The position numbers were made by a program, and so were the translations under genes. Positions 9,776 through 16,954 of a DNA stretch of 64,000 nucleotides are shown one piece after another. A model generated the notes under the pieces. The model was not told the origin of the DNA. It ran no database searches and saw only the letters and a list, made by a program, of their open reading frames with translations. Position 1 is the first letter of the stretch. Every line of letters begins with the position of its first letter. Origin of the DNA: Sedimenticola sp. (GTDB taxonomy: Bacteria; Pseudomonadota; Gammaproteobacteria; Chromatiales; Chromatiaceae); NCBI GenBank assembly GCA_027068915.1, contig JAMOLT010000013.1:1-64000 (forward strand). The letters are read 5' to 3'.

Positions 9776-10188
9776 TGGGGAAATTCCGTTCCCTCCTGTT
9801 TCCTGAATCATCCCGTAGTTTCCCCGGGCAGCGCTGGATCAATATCAGCCTGCGCACCCTGCACCTGATCGGCCTGTCGGGAACCGGATACGGCTTTCTC
9901 GGCGATGGCAACTACTTCGACTGGAAAGCTTTTCTGCTGCTGACCATTGCCAGCGGCACGGCCATGATGCTGATTTCCATCTGGAACAACGGCATCTGGC
10001 TATTGCAACTGCGCGGTCAGATCATCTTGCTGAAGCTGGTATTGCTGGGACTGGTTTTCATTCAGCCGCAGTTCCATGCGGCATTGTTCATCGCCGTACT
10101 GGCGCTTTCCGGCTTTATTTCCCATGCGCCGGGGAATGTCAGGTACTACTCTATACTTCATGCGCGGCGGATTGATTCAATACCGTAG
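9775..10188 (+). CDS. Small integral membrane protein coupled to moaA
   Basis: 137 residues with four likely transmembrane segments (about 25-43, 50-68, 80-96, 103-121), no signal peptide and a conserved-looking tail GFISHAPGNVRYYSI. The ATG overlaps the moaA stop codon. The last 90 bases are duplicated at 11554-11643 with about 79 percent identity, so this 3' end may have been rearranged relative to its ancestor. No function can be named. Position suggests co-expression with moaA, but a role in cofactor synthesis is not supported by any motif. Confidence 0.75.
   Translation: MGKFRSLLFPESSRSFPGQRWINISLRTLHLIGLSGTGYGFLGDGNYFDWKAFLLLTIASGTAMMLISIWNNGIWLLQLRGQIILLKLVLLGLVFIQPQFHAALFIAVLALSGFISHAPGNVRYYSILHARRIDSIP
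10099..10188 (+). repeat. 90-bp direct repeat, copy 1 (3' end of membrane-protein gene)
   Basis: Counted by eye, 71 of 90 positions match 11554-11643. Both copies end in the same reading frame with RRIDSIP and a TAG stop. Confidence 0.85.
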
Positions 10189-10212
10189 AAGCGGCAGCAG
10201 TACTTTCCCTGT

Positions 10213-10585
10213 TCACATGGAATTGGCTGCGGCCCGATACAATTCACTCTTTTCCATACTGCCCCTCGTTGCCGCCAGATCCGCCAGACGATAGAGCATT
10301 TCCACCTGCCGCTCACAGGCCTATTGGTTTTTTTACCAGCCCTTTGGCAAGGAATTCCACTTCCCGGAAGACACCAATACTGGGAATGACTTCATCGGGG
10401 CAAAACAGAAAATCAAAACCAGTCGCACCCATCCCCACCAGCAGATAGCAAAACAAAAATGCTCCATGCCGAAGAGCCTTTTCCAGCAGAAAGATCGGCT
10501 GCACAGACCCAGGACAGCACTGCCATCCTCTTTCGTCAGCAGCACTGAAATAATACCTACCTGCACCCGGTCTTAGTATCCTCAC
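10213..10585 (-). pseudogene. Possible decayed gene with two frame changes
   Basis: Three pieces on the minus strand in different frames look as if they once joined: MQVGIISVLLTKEDGSAVLG (from 10566), then QPIFLLEKALRHG to VEFLAKGLVKKPIG (down to about 10313), then ACERQVEMLYRLADLAATRG to the TGA at 10213. Each piece has a protein-like composition, and each change of frame could be a one- or two-base indel. About 120 residues would result. No family is recognised. It may also be chance; the surrounding 10189-10634 otherwise contains no gene. Confidence 0.35.
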
Positions 10586-10634
10586 AACCCCACATCAATA
10601 TATTATATATATATAGTTTAACAGGACGTAATAC

Positions 10635-11423
10635 ATGAAACATCTTTGGCTAAGCATTGCACTATTTTCCCTAAGCACATTTTCAATGGCTGACACAATC
10701 CCTTTTGACTTAAGTATCAATGGAGATTTATTCAATATACAAAAAACATTCAAGTTAAGTGATATTGGAGAGGGAAAAAATAAAATCAATTTCGACTTCA
10801 CGGATAAAAACGGAAAAACCTATAATTTTGACCTGAAATACAAAAAGCTGCCTAGCAATCGCTCTTACCCAACAAACCTTGATATAACCATAAAAGATCA
10901 TCAAGGGCACAAGCTAGGGTATTTGTTCTTGGCCAATAACGGGGTTCAATCACTGAAGAAACTTGGTGTATTCGGCTTGATACTTGATATTGATGGCAAG
11001 GAAGCAGATATAAGGTTTGTTTTTGACAACAATAAAAAAGGCACACTTAGTGTCGCGGACCTTGGAGAGGAGAGGTTCGTACAGGATACCTTGATTCCAA
11101 AATTTGGTTTTCAAATGATACGCCCGGTAATTCTGCCGAAAACAGAGGAAGGAATACGCTCAATTACCTATAAACTTGATGATCACCCCTATGCCGTGAA
11201 CTACACTATATTAGACATGCAAAATGGCAACATTGAATTTCAACACAATCTATTTGCACAACAGGGAAAAACAAACCATCTTCTTGAAAGAATATACTTT
11301 CATGCAGACAGTATAGAAACACTCAGAGAAGCCATGTATGCAGGAAAATTCTTTCATAAGACTGACGGCACGTTCAAATTGGTATTCTATCCTGCAATGG
11401 GGCAAACTGAACCACCAAAATAG
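10635..11423 (+). CDS. AT-rich orphan exported protein
   Basis: 262 residues with a clear signal peptide (MKHLWLSIALFSLSTFSMA, cleavage near ADT) and no further membrane segment, so probably periplasmic or secreted. AGGACG precedes the ATG by 8 bases. The mature part is lysine- and asparagine-rich with beta-type alternation (INFDFTDKNGKTYNFDLKYK) and no cysteine. Codon and base use are markedly more AT-rich than in the neighbours, and the upstream region contains an ATATAT run, both signs of recent acquisition. It lies inside the segment bracketed by the 90-bp direct repeats. No family is recognised. Confidence 0.75.
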   Translation: MKHLWLSIALFSLSTFSMADTIPFDLSINGDLFNIQKTFKLSDIGEGKNKINFDFTDKNGKTYNFDLKYKKLPSNRSYPTNLDITIKDHQGHKLGYLFLANNGVQSLKKLGVFGLILDIDGKEADIRFVFDNNKKGTLSVADLGEERFVQDTLIPKFGFQMIRPVILPKTEEGIRSITYKLDDHPYAVNYTILDMQNGNIEFQHNLFAQQGKTNHLLERIYFHADSIETLREAMYAGKFFHKTDGTFKLVFYPAMGQTEPPK

Positions 11424-11443
11424 AGGGGATGCTCTTCCTCACC

Positions 11444-11565
11444 CTAGTATATGCGTCGGAATTAAAGGCTCTTTCAGAGCCCCCCAAAAGCGCCAGGATG
11501 AGGCGGAGTGTGCAGACAGTGTTTGCTCCCTTGGCAAACGCCCCAACACCATCCTGGCGCTTTCC
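11444..11565. mobile_element. MITE copy C: rearranged, one end only
   Basis: Begins at a CTAG (11444-11447) with a terminal repeat through 11477 that matches the ends of copies A and B (…GTCGGAATTAAAGGCTCTTT), then goes straight into the second internal palindrome. The first palindrome is absent and the loop of the second is inverted relative to A and B (GGTTGCTCCCTTGGC orientation reversed). The right terminal repeat is missing; the sequence changes at CTGGCGCTTTCC (11554-11565) into the duplicated gene end. Confidence 0.75.
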
Positions 11566-11643
11566 GATTTCATTTCCCATACGCCAGGGAACGTCAGGTA
11601 TTACTCTGTTTTCTATCAGCGCAGGATTGATTCCATTCCATAG
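11554..11643 (+). repeat. 90-bp direct repeat, copy 2 (gene 3' remnant)
   Basis: Matches 10099-10188 and retains the reading frame through FISHTPGNVRYYSV to a TAG stop, but it has no gene body in front of it. It is preceded by MITE copy C. Its first 12 bases are shared between the MITE core end and the gene. Confidence 0.85.
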
Positions 11644-11672
11644 ACCACTGTAGGTCATTAGCAGGATGATGA

Positions 11673-12137
11673 CTAAATCAGAGGCTCCTCAACAATCGTC
11701 CTCAGTTTGTCCACCCGCTTTCGATTCACCCCAAAATCCGAATACCCAACCCTGGATGCAGAACGAACATGGATCAATCCATCCTGTTCCTGCAGGCGAA
11801 GCTCCAGGTCATCCACAAAACGGAAGATACGAGAGCGAAACTCCACATGTAAATAACCCGGCTGTTCAGCAACGACTATTCCACCCATGGCGGAAAGTTT
11901 TTGTTGCAGCTTCAACCAGGCTCTGGTGGATGACCCCGAAAACCGAAGGGGTTGAACCCGATGGGAAGCTTGGGTTTCCGGTTCGCTGCATACGCAATTC
12001 GGTTTTTCCGGACAAGATCGGAGCCGTCCTTCCAGCAGACCCGACTCCGGCGCCCTGGCTGTCATGGACAGATAGGCGAAAAACAGGCAAACTGCCAGCC
12101 CAATCAGCAGCAGAACCAAGAGCACTTTCATCACCAT
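11673..12137 (-). CDS. DUF1499 domain protein
   Basis: 154 residues from the ATG at 12137; an ATG two codons later (12131) is equally possible. One N-terminal membrane segment (VLLVLLLIGLAVCLFFAYL) is followed by the DUF1499 signature CPEKPNCVCSE and the C-terminal RSASRVGYSDFGVNRKRVD typical of the family. Probably membrane-anchored with the domain in the periplasm. The biochemical function is unknown. Its start codon overlaps that of the divergent SprT-like gene (CATG at 12135-12138), an unusually tight head-to-head arrangement unless one real start is further in. Confidence 0.88.
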   Translation of the reverse strand: MVMKVLLVLLLIGLAVCLFFAYLSMTARAPESGLLEGRLRSCPEKPNCVCSEPETQASHRVQPLRFSGSSTRAWLKLQQKLSAMGGIVVAEQPGYLHVEFRSRIFRFVDDLELRLQEQDGLIHVRSASRVGYSDFGVNRKRVDKLRTIVEEPLI

Positions 12138-12654
12138 GCCGGTTTTCCTCTCTCAAAAGCAGCAACAAACGCTGTTGGAAACCACCCGGTACTGGATCGC
12201 CCAGGCTGAAAAACTCCACGGACAGACATTCTCCATGCCAGAAGTACGCTTCGATCTGCATGGCCAGGCAGCGGGACAATACCGCGGCGGTTCCCACCCC
12301 TGCATTCGCTACAACATGGAAATCGCTGCTGCCCAGTTCGATGCCTACTGCCATCGCACCCCGCCTCATGAGGTGGCGCACTATGTTATTGACCGGCTGT
12401 ATCCGGGCAATCGCACCAGACCCCATGGCCGGGAATGGCGGGAGCTGATGCAGGCGTTTGGCCGGGAGCCTTCCCGCTGCCACCAGTACAGCCTGAAAAG
12501 CGTGCAATTACGCAAGCAACGACGTTTTGCCTATGCGTGCGCTTGCCGGCAGCACCACTTGAGCGCTACACGCCACAACCGGGTGGCACATCATGGCATG
12601 AAATACCGCTGCACTGCATGCGGCGAAGTATTGCAGCAAGCCTCACGCAAATGA
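12136..12654 (+). CDS. sprT: SprT-family zinc metallopeptidase-like protein
   Basis: 172 residues, close to the 165 of E. coli SprT. The zinc-peptidase motif HEVAH lies near residue 78, followed by HGREW, as in SprT/Spartan proteins. The C-terminal zinc ribbon is YACAC...HNRV...YRCTACGE. Alignment with remembered E. coli SprT supports a start at or near 12136. No Shine-Dalgarno sequence precedes it and the start overlaps the divergent DUF1499 gene. SprT-like domains in Spartan cleave DNA-protein crosslinks; the bacterial role is less certain. Confidence 0.88.
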   Translation: MPVFLSQKQQQTLLETTRYWIAQAEKLHGQTFSMPEVRFDLHGQAAGQYRGGSHPCIRYNMEIAAAQFDAYCHRTPPHEVAHYVIDRLYPGNRTRPHGREWRELMQAFGREPSRCHQYSLKSVQLRKQRRFAYACACRQHHLSATRHNRVAHHGMKYRCTACGEVLQQASRK

Positions 12655-12909
12655 GCGAAGCAACTGCATTTTCTGTTTTCTGCTGAAACTCTTGATTTGG
12701 GCCTCGCGCCGCAAGGCGCTGCTGCGGTTCTCACAGCACTCGGTATATACAACTTCCAGCGGCGCACGCCCGTAAAAATATCTGGCACCCTTGCCGCTAC
12801 GGTGCTGCTCGAAACGCCGTTGCACATCTGTGCTGATGCCGGTGTAGTAGCTACCATCCGAGCAATGAATGATATACACCTGCCAGTTACTCACACCAGG
12901 CTGTCTCAT
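12643..12909 (-). CDS. GIY-YIG nuclease family protein (UPF0213/YhbQ-like)
   Basis: 88 residues from the ATG at 12909. A GTG at 12897 is an alternative. Both starts lie inside or at the end of pgl, so translation is coupled. The fold signature is WQVYIIHCSDGSYYTGISTD at the N-terminus, with R in RRFEQHRSGKGARY and E in the helix AEVVYTE-like region (LEVVYTECC), and a KSFSRKQK tail, as in small stand-alone GIY-YIG proteins. It converges on the SprT-like gene with a 12-base overlap of 3' ends. It is the last gene of the gnd-zwf-pgl operon; a metabolic role is not implied. Confidence 0.9.
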   Translation of the reverse strand: MRQPGVSNWQVYIIHCSDGSYYTGISTDVQRRFEQHRSGKGARYFYGRAPLEVVYTECCENRSSALRREAQIKSFSRKQKMQLLRSFA

Positions 12910-13552
12910 CAACGAGTATTTCCGCCCCGGGCAGGCGAGCGGCAGGAATGTCTTTTCCGTTTCGCCATTGCCGCACTGCTCCGGCCTTTCCCTGGCCACT
13001 GACGAGAAACAGCAGCTCATGCGCTGACGACAGCACGCCATAGTTGAGACTGACGCGATCCGGCGGCGGCTTGGGGGCATCATGCACGGCGACCACCAGT
13101 TGCTCCTCGGGGTATTCCCGCCCGGGAAACAGGGATGCCGTATGTCCATCTTCACCCAGGCCCAGCAACACCAGGTCAAACGGCAGCACAGTTTCAATTT
13201 CCCTTGCATAGGATGCCGCCGCAGCCTCGGCGCCCTGTTCCGCCGGAATGACGTGGATTTGACCGCTTTGCACGGGGATATGCCGGAACAGGTTCTGCTC
13301 CGCCATGACGCTGTTACGATCCGGGTCATCCACGGGCAGACAGCGTTCATCGCCAAAATAGAACTGCCAGGCCGGCCAATCCGGATGATCCTGCTCCGCC
13401 AGCAGGCGATATGCCCTGGCGGGGGTGCTGCCACCTGCGAGCACCAGAGAGAAGCTGCCTTTTTGCCGGATCGCATCCTGCGCGCAAGCAAGAACTTTTT
13501 GCACAGCCGCTGTGGCTACTGCTTCAGCATCTGCAAGTACCTGCCAGTTCAT
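12887..13552 (-). CDS. pgl: 6-phosphogluconolactonase
   Basis: 221 residues of the DevB/SOL type. It hydrolyses 6-phosphogluconolactone, the second step of the oxidative pentose phosphate pathway. Motifs: [16 protein letters not shown] near the N-terminus, [16 protein letters not shown], and [16 protein letters not shown], which holds the catalytic residues of the family. The ATG at 13552 overlaps the zwf stop by four bases. It sits between zwf and the GIY-YIG gene in one operon. Confidence 0.95.
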   Translation of the reverse strand: MNWQVLADAEAVATAAVQKVLACAQDAIRQKGSFSLVLAGGSTPARAYRLLAEQDHPDWPAWQFYFGDERCLPVDDPDRNSVMAEQNLFRHIPVQSGQIHVIPAEQGAEAAAASYAREIETVLPFDLVLLGLGEDGHTASLFPGREYPEEQLVVAVHDAPKPPPDRVSLNYGVLSSAHELLFLVSGQGKAGAVRQWRNGKDIPAARLPGAEILVDETAWCE

Positions 13553-15039
13553 TCTTCCGGATCCATGCTATGCCGCCATTGTTGCTGTGGTTTTTCAAAC
13601 AATCGTCGGCTTTCCGCTGGCCCCCAGCTGCCCGCTGCATACAGGGGGACGGGATCCTGATCTTTTTCCCAGTGCCGGATCACCGGATCGACGGCGCGCC
13701 AGGCCCATTCCACTTCGTCATAGCGCAGAAATAGGGAGCGGTCACCATCGACGACATCCAGCAGCAGTTCTTCATAGGCGTCGATGGGCGCTTCATGGAC
13801 GCTGCGCAGCTGGGCATCCAGACTGCGTTGCCGGGTGCGGATCTCCAGCCCCGGTTCTTTTACGGTCATCTCCATGCGCATGCACTCACAAGGCTGAATG
13901 CCCAGCATGATCCAGTTTTGCTTCATCGGCCCCACATCCGTATCCCGAAAAAACTGCTGGGGCGGATGGCGGAAGCAAATGGAGATCATGGACTGTTTCT
14001 CCGCCAGACGCTTGCCTGTGCGCAGATAGAAAGGCACGCCACGCCAACGCCAGTTGTCTACATGCAGTTTCATTGCCGCATAGGTTTCGGTGCGGCTGTC
14101 CGGTGGAATGCCGTCTTCCTCGAGGTAGGATTTCACCAGGGAATCACCCACCAGGCCGCTACTGTATTGCGCCCGGAACGCATATTCCGGCACCTGCTCT
14201 TCATCGATGATGCGCAGGGACTTGAGCACCTTGACCTTTTCATCCCGCAATTCTTCCGCTTGCATGGATACCGGCGGCTCCATGGCCACCAGGGTAAGTA
14301 ACTGCAGCAGATGGCTCTGTATCATGTCACGCATGGCGCCACTGCCATCATAATAGGCACCACGGCTGCCCACGCCAGCGGTTTCCGAATGCGTGATCTG
14401 CACATGGTCGATATAGTTGCGATTCCAGAGGGGTTCCAGGAGAGTATTGGCGAAGCGAAACACCAGTACGTTCTGTACCGTGCTTTTTCCCAGATAGTGG
14501 TCAATACGGTAGATCTGCTCTTCATGCAAATGCTGGCTGAGGTTTTGTTGCAACGCCTGGGCGCTTTGCAAGTCATAGCCAAAGGGTTTTTCGATGACGA
14601 CCCTGCGCCAGTATTCACCTTCTTGCAGCAAGCCCTGACGACCGAGATTCTCCACCACCAGGCCAAATTCCGCCGGGCGGATCGCCATGTAGAAAGCCAT
14701 ATTGCCTGGAAGGTCACTACGGGAATTCAGCCAGGCTTTCAGCGCCGGCCAGGTGGACGCCTCGCCAAGATCACCCCGGAAATAACGCAATCTTGCCGCA
14801 AAGCGATTGAATACCGCTTCGTCCAGGGCATCTCTGGCCTTGGCCTCCACCCAGCTACGTACTTCCTGTATGCAACGCGCATCATCCCAGTCCCGGCGGC
14901 CACTGGCGACGATGCGGGTTTCCGCATCCAGCTCCCCAGCTGCATCCAGATGATAGAGCGCCGGCATGAGCTTTTCCCGGGACAGGTTTCCCGTAGCGCC
15001 GAAAATCACATAGGTGCAGCCAACCTGGTCAAACATCAT
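13549..15039 (-). CDS. zwf: Glucose-6-phosphate 1-dehydrogenase
   Basis: About 496 residues from the ATG at 15039, preceded by GGGA at a five-base gap; ATG codons at 15036 and 15057 are also possible. The frame is open further upstream within gnd. It oxidises glucose 6-phosphate with NAD(P)+. The nucleotide-binding [14 protein letters not shown] lies at the N-terminus, EKPFG in the middle, and the substrate-binding active-site RIDHYLGK near residue 180. The start overlaps the 3' end of gnd by about 11 bases and the stop overlaps pgl, so the operon is tightly coupled. Confidence 0.96.
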   Translation of the reverse strand: MMFDQVGCTYVIFGATGNLSREKLMPALYHLDAAGELDAETRIVASGRRDWDDARCIQEVRSWVEAKARDALDEAVFNRFAARLRYFRGDLGEASTWPALKAWLNSRSDLPGNMAFYMAIRPAEFGLVVENLGRQGLLQEGEYWRRVVIEKPFGYDLQSAQALQQNLSQHLHEEQIYRIDHYLGKSTVQNVLVFRFANTLLEPLWNRNYIDHVQITHSETAGVGSRGAYYDGSGAMRDMIQSHLLQLLTLVAMEPPVSMQAEELRDEKVKVLKSLRIIDEEQVPEYAFRAQYSSGLVGDSLVKSYLEEDGIPPDSRTETYAAMKLHVDNWRWRGVPFYLRTGKRLAEKQSMISICFRHPPQQFFRDTDVGPMKQNWIMLGIQPCECMRMEMTVKEPGLEIRTRQRSLDAQLRSVHEAPIDAYEELLLDVVDGDRSLFLRYDEVEWAWRAVDPVIRHWEKDQDPVPLYAAGSWGPAESRRLFEKPQQQWRHSMDPEE

Positions 15040-16477
15040 ATTGTCCCGAAGCCACATCACCTCCCTGCCCGGTCCAGTCAGTATGGAAGTATTCTCCCCG
15101 GGGTCTGTCCAGACGTTCGTAGGTGTGGGCGCCAAAGTAATCACGCTGCGCCTGAATCAGATTAGCTGGCAACTGCCCTCGCCGATAACCATCATAGAAT
15201 GATAGCGCCGCGCTCATGGCAGGCAACGGAATGCCCTGTCCCACCCCCAACACACAGGTTTTTCGCCAGGCAGGTTCTGCATTGCGTACAGCCCGCACAA
15301 AAAAATCATCCAGTAACAGATTATCCAGCCCGGGATTCTGCACATAGGCATGCTTGATGTTGTCGAGAAAACGGCTGCGGATAATGCAGCCGCCCCGCCA
15401 TACCAAGGCAATATCGCCATAGTGCAGATCCCATCCATAGGTTTGCGCCGCCTCTGACATGAGCATGTATCCCTGGGCATAGGAAACAATCTTGCTGGCG
15501 TAAAGCGCCTGCTCGATGGCATCGACAGTGTCTTCGGTATTCTCCTGAAAGCGGGTGGGGGGTAGGCCAAGAATCTCCTGCGCCTGCTGCCGCTGCTCCT
15601 TGAACGCCGACAGGCAGCGGGCAAACACCGCTTCGCCAATAAGCGTCAGGGGCACTCCGAGTTCCAGCGCACTGATGCCGGTCCATTTTCCCGTTCCCTT
15701 CTGTCCGGCACTATCGAGAATCCTGTCCAGTAATGGCTCGCCATCCTCATCCTTATAGGCAAGAATGTCTGCGGTAATCTCGATCAGATAGGAGTTGAGC
15801 GCCCCCTGGTTCCAGCGGGCAAACACCTGCTGTATAGCATCAATATCCATGCCCAGACCTTCGCGCATCAAATGATAGGCTTCGGCGATGAGCTGCATAT
15901 CTCCATATTCAATGCCATTGTGCACCATTTTTACATAGTGCCCGGCACCACCATTGCCTATCCATTGACAGCAGGGAACGCCATCCACTTTGGCCGCGAT
16001 GGATTGCAGCAACGGGCGAATCTCCGGCCAGGCCCGCTCATCTCCTCCTGGCATGATGGCGGGGCCATGGCGTGCGCCCTCCTCACCACCCGAAACACCA
16101 CAACCAACAAAATGCATACCCTTGCTCCGCAACAAGGCAACCCGCCTGTCGGTATCTGTGAATTTCGAATTGCCGCCATCGATAATGATGTCCCCTGGCG
16201 CCAGCAAGGGCAGCAAGGCATCGAGCACCGCATCCACCACCTTGCCGGCACGCACCATTAGCATGATTTTTCTCGGTGTCTGCAGGGCATCAACCAGGGT
16301 TTTCAGGGTTTTTGCACCGACAATGGATGTACCCGCAGCCGCTCCTTGCACGAAGTCCTGCATACGCTCTGTAGTGCGGTTGTACACCGCCACACTGAAG
16401 CCGTGATCACTCATGTTCAGGGCCAGGTTCTGACCCATTACCGCCAGCCCGATCAGTCCAATATCCACTTTTTCCAC
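15029..16477 (-). CDS. gnd: 6-phosphogluconate dehydrogenase, decarboxylating
   Basis: 482 residues from a GTG at 16477, chosen because GGAG stands eight bases upstream and the Rossmann motif starts directly after ([18 protein letters not shown]). An upstream ATG at 16564 would add 29 residues without family character. It catalyses oxidative decarboxylation of 6-phosphogluconate to ribulose 5-phosphate with NADP+. The active-site segment is [18 protein letters not shown], and KGTGKW is present. The length fits the long 470-480-residue family. It is first in the operon gnd-zwf-pgl-GIY-YIG. MITE copy A begins about 100 bases upstream, so the promoter is squeezed between them or lies in the element. 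Confidence 0.95.
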   Translation of the reverse strand: MEKVDIGLIGLAVMGQNLALNMSDHGFSVAVYNRTTERMQDFVQGAAAGTSIVGAKTLKTLVDALQTPRKIMLMVRAGKVVDAVLDALLPLLAPGDIIIDGGNSKFTDTDRRVALLRSKGMHFVGCGVSGGEEGARHGPAIMPGGDERAWPEIRPLLQSIAAKVDGVPCCQWIGNGGAGHYVKMVHNGIEYGDMQLIAEAYHLMREGLGMDIDAIQQVFARWNQGALNSYLIEITADILAYKDEDGEPLLDRILDSAGQKGTGKWTGISALELGVPLTLIGEAVFARCLSAFKEQRQQAQEILGLPPTRFQENTEDTVDAIEQALYASKIVSYAQGYMLMSEAAQTYGWDLHYGDIALVWRGGCIIRSRFLDNIKHAYVQNPGLDNLLLDDFFVRAVRNAEPAWRKTCVLGVGQGIPLPAMSAALSFYDGYRRGQLPANLIQAQRDYFGAHTYERLDRPRGEYFHTDWTGQGGDVASGQYDV

Positions 16478-16578
16478 AGGTTTATCTCCAGTTTGTTGGA
16501 TCAGTACTCCAATATTCTGACACAGGCACAGAAGGCATGCACCGCTCCTGCGCATGATCTCCATGCAAGCAGGGAATG

Positions 16579-16849
16579 CTAGTGTACTGTGTCAGAATTC
16601 AAGGCCCTTTCAGTGAGTCACAATGCGGCCAGATGCAAGGCGTACTCGCACAGGAAGGGCCACCCCCTTTCAAGCGAGTACAACACCGCAGATGGCCGCA
16701 TTGTGGCTCACCCGAAGGGAGTCCCCCAAAAGCGCCAGGACGGTGTTGGGGTACTTGCCAAGGGAGCAACCATTGCCTGCGCACCCCGCCTTGTCCTGGC
16801 GCTTTTGGGGGACGCTGAAAGAGCCTTTAATTCCGACACAATACACTAG
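16579..16849. mobile_element. MITE copy A (complete, 271 bp, CTAG-bounded)
   Basis: Terminal inverted repeats of 35 bp lie at 16579-16613 and 16815-16849 and match at 30 of 35 positions. Both ends are CTAG. Inside are two palindromes: one with arms CACAATGCGGCC and GGCCGCATTGTG, one with 19-bp arms at 16724-16742 and 16791-16809 (CCCCCAAAAGCGCCAGGAC and its complement). There is no transposase. TA within CTAG is the usual target of IS630/mariner-type transposases, which are the likely movers (inference). Short open frames inside are not conserved as proteins. Confidence 0.85.
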
Positions 16850-16877
16850 TGTACTGCGTCGGAATTAAAGGCTCTTT
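16846..16877. repeat. Solo terminal repeat of the MITE adjoining copy A
   Basis: A further end sequence (CTAGTGTACTGCGTCGGAAT onward to CTCTTT) shares the CTAG with the right end of copy A and points outward. This suggests a second element once stood next to copy A and was lost. Confidence 0.75.
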
Positions 16878-16905
16878 GCGACATACAGTACATCTTTGTA
16901 CATAA

Positions 16906-16929
16906 AAAAACCCGCAAATGCGGGTTTTT
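16906..16929 (-). terminator. Rho-independent terminator for the DUF1631 gene
   Basis: Perfect 11-bp arms AAAAACCCGCA and TGCGGGTTTTT with a two-base loop. It has T-runs in both directions and lies 26 bases past the stop of the minus-strand gene. Confidence 0.9.
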
Positions 16930-16954
16930 ACGAGATGAAGCCGGGAAGCGGGAT

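Noticed and set aside
16576-16849. Short open frames of 60-95 codons within the MITE copies, on both strands
   Set aside because: They occur in every frame, are disrupted between copies and follow the palindromes; the element is better explained as non-coding.
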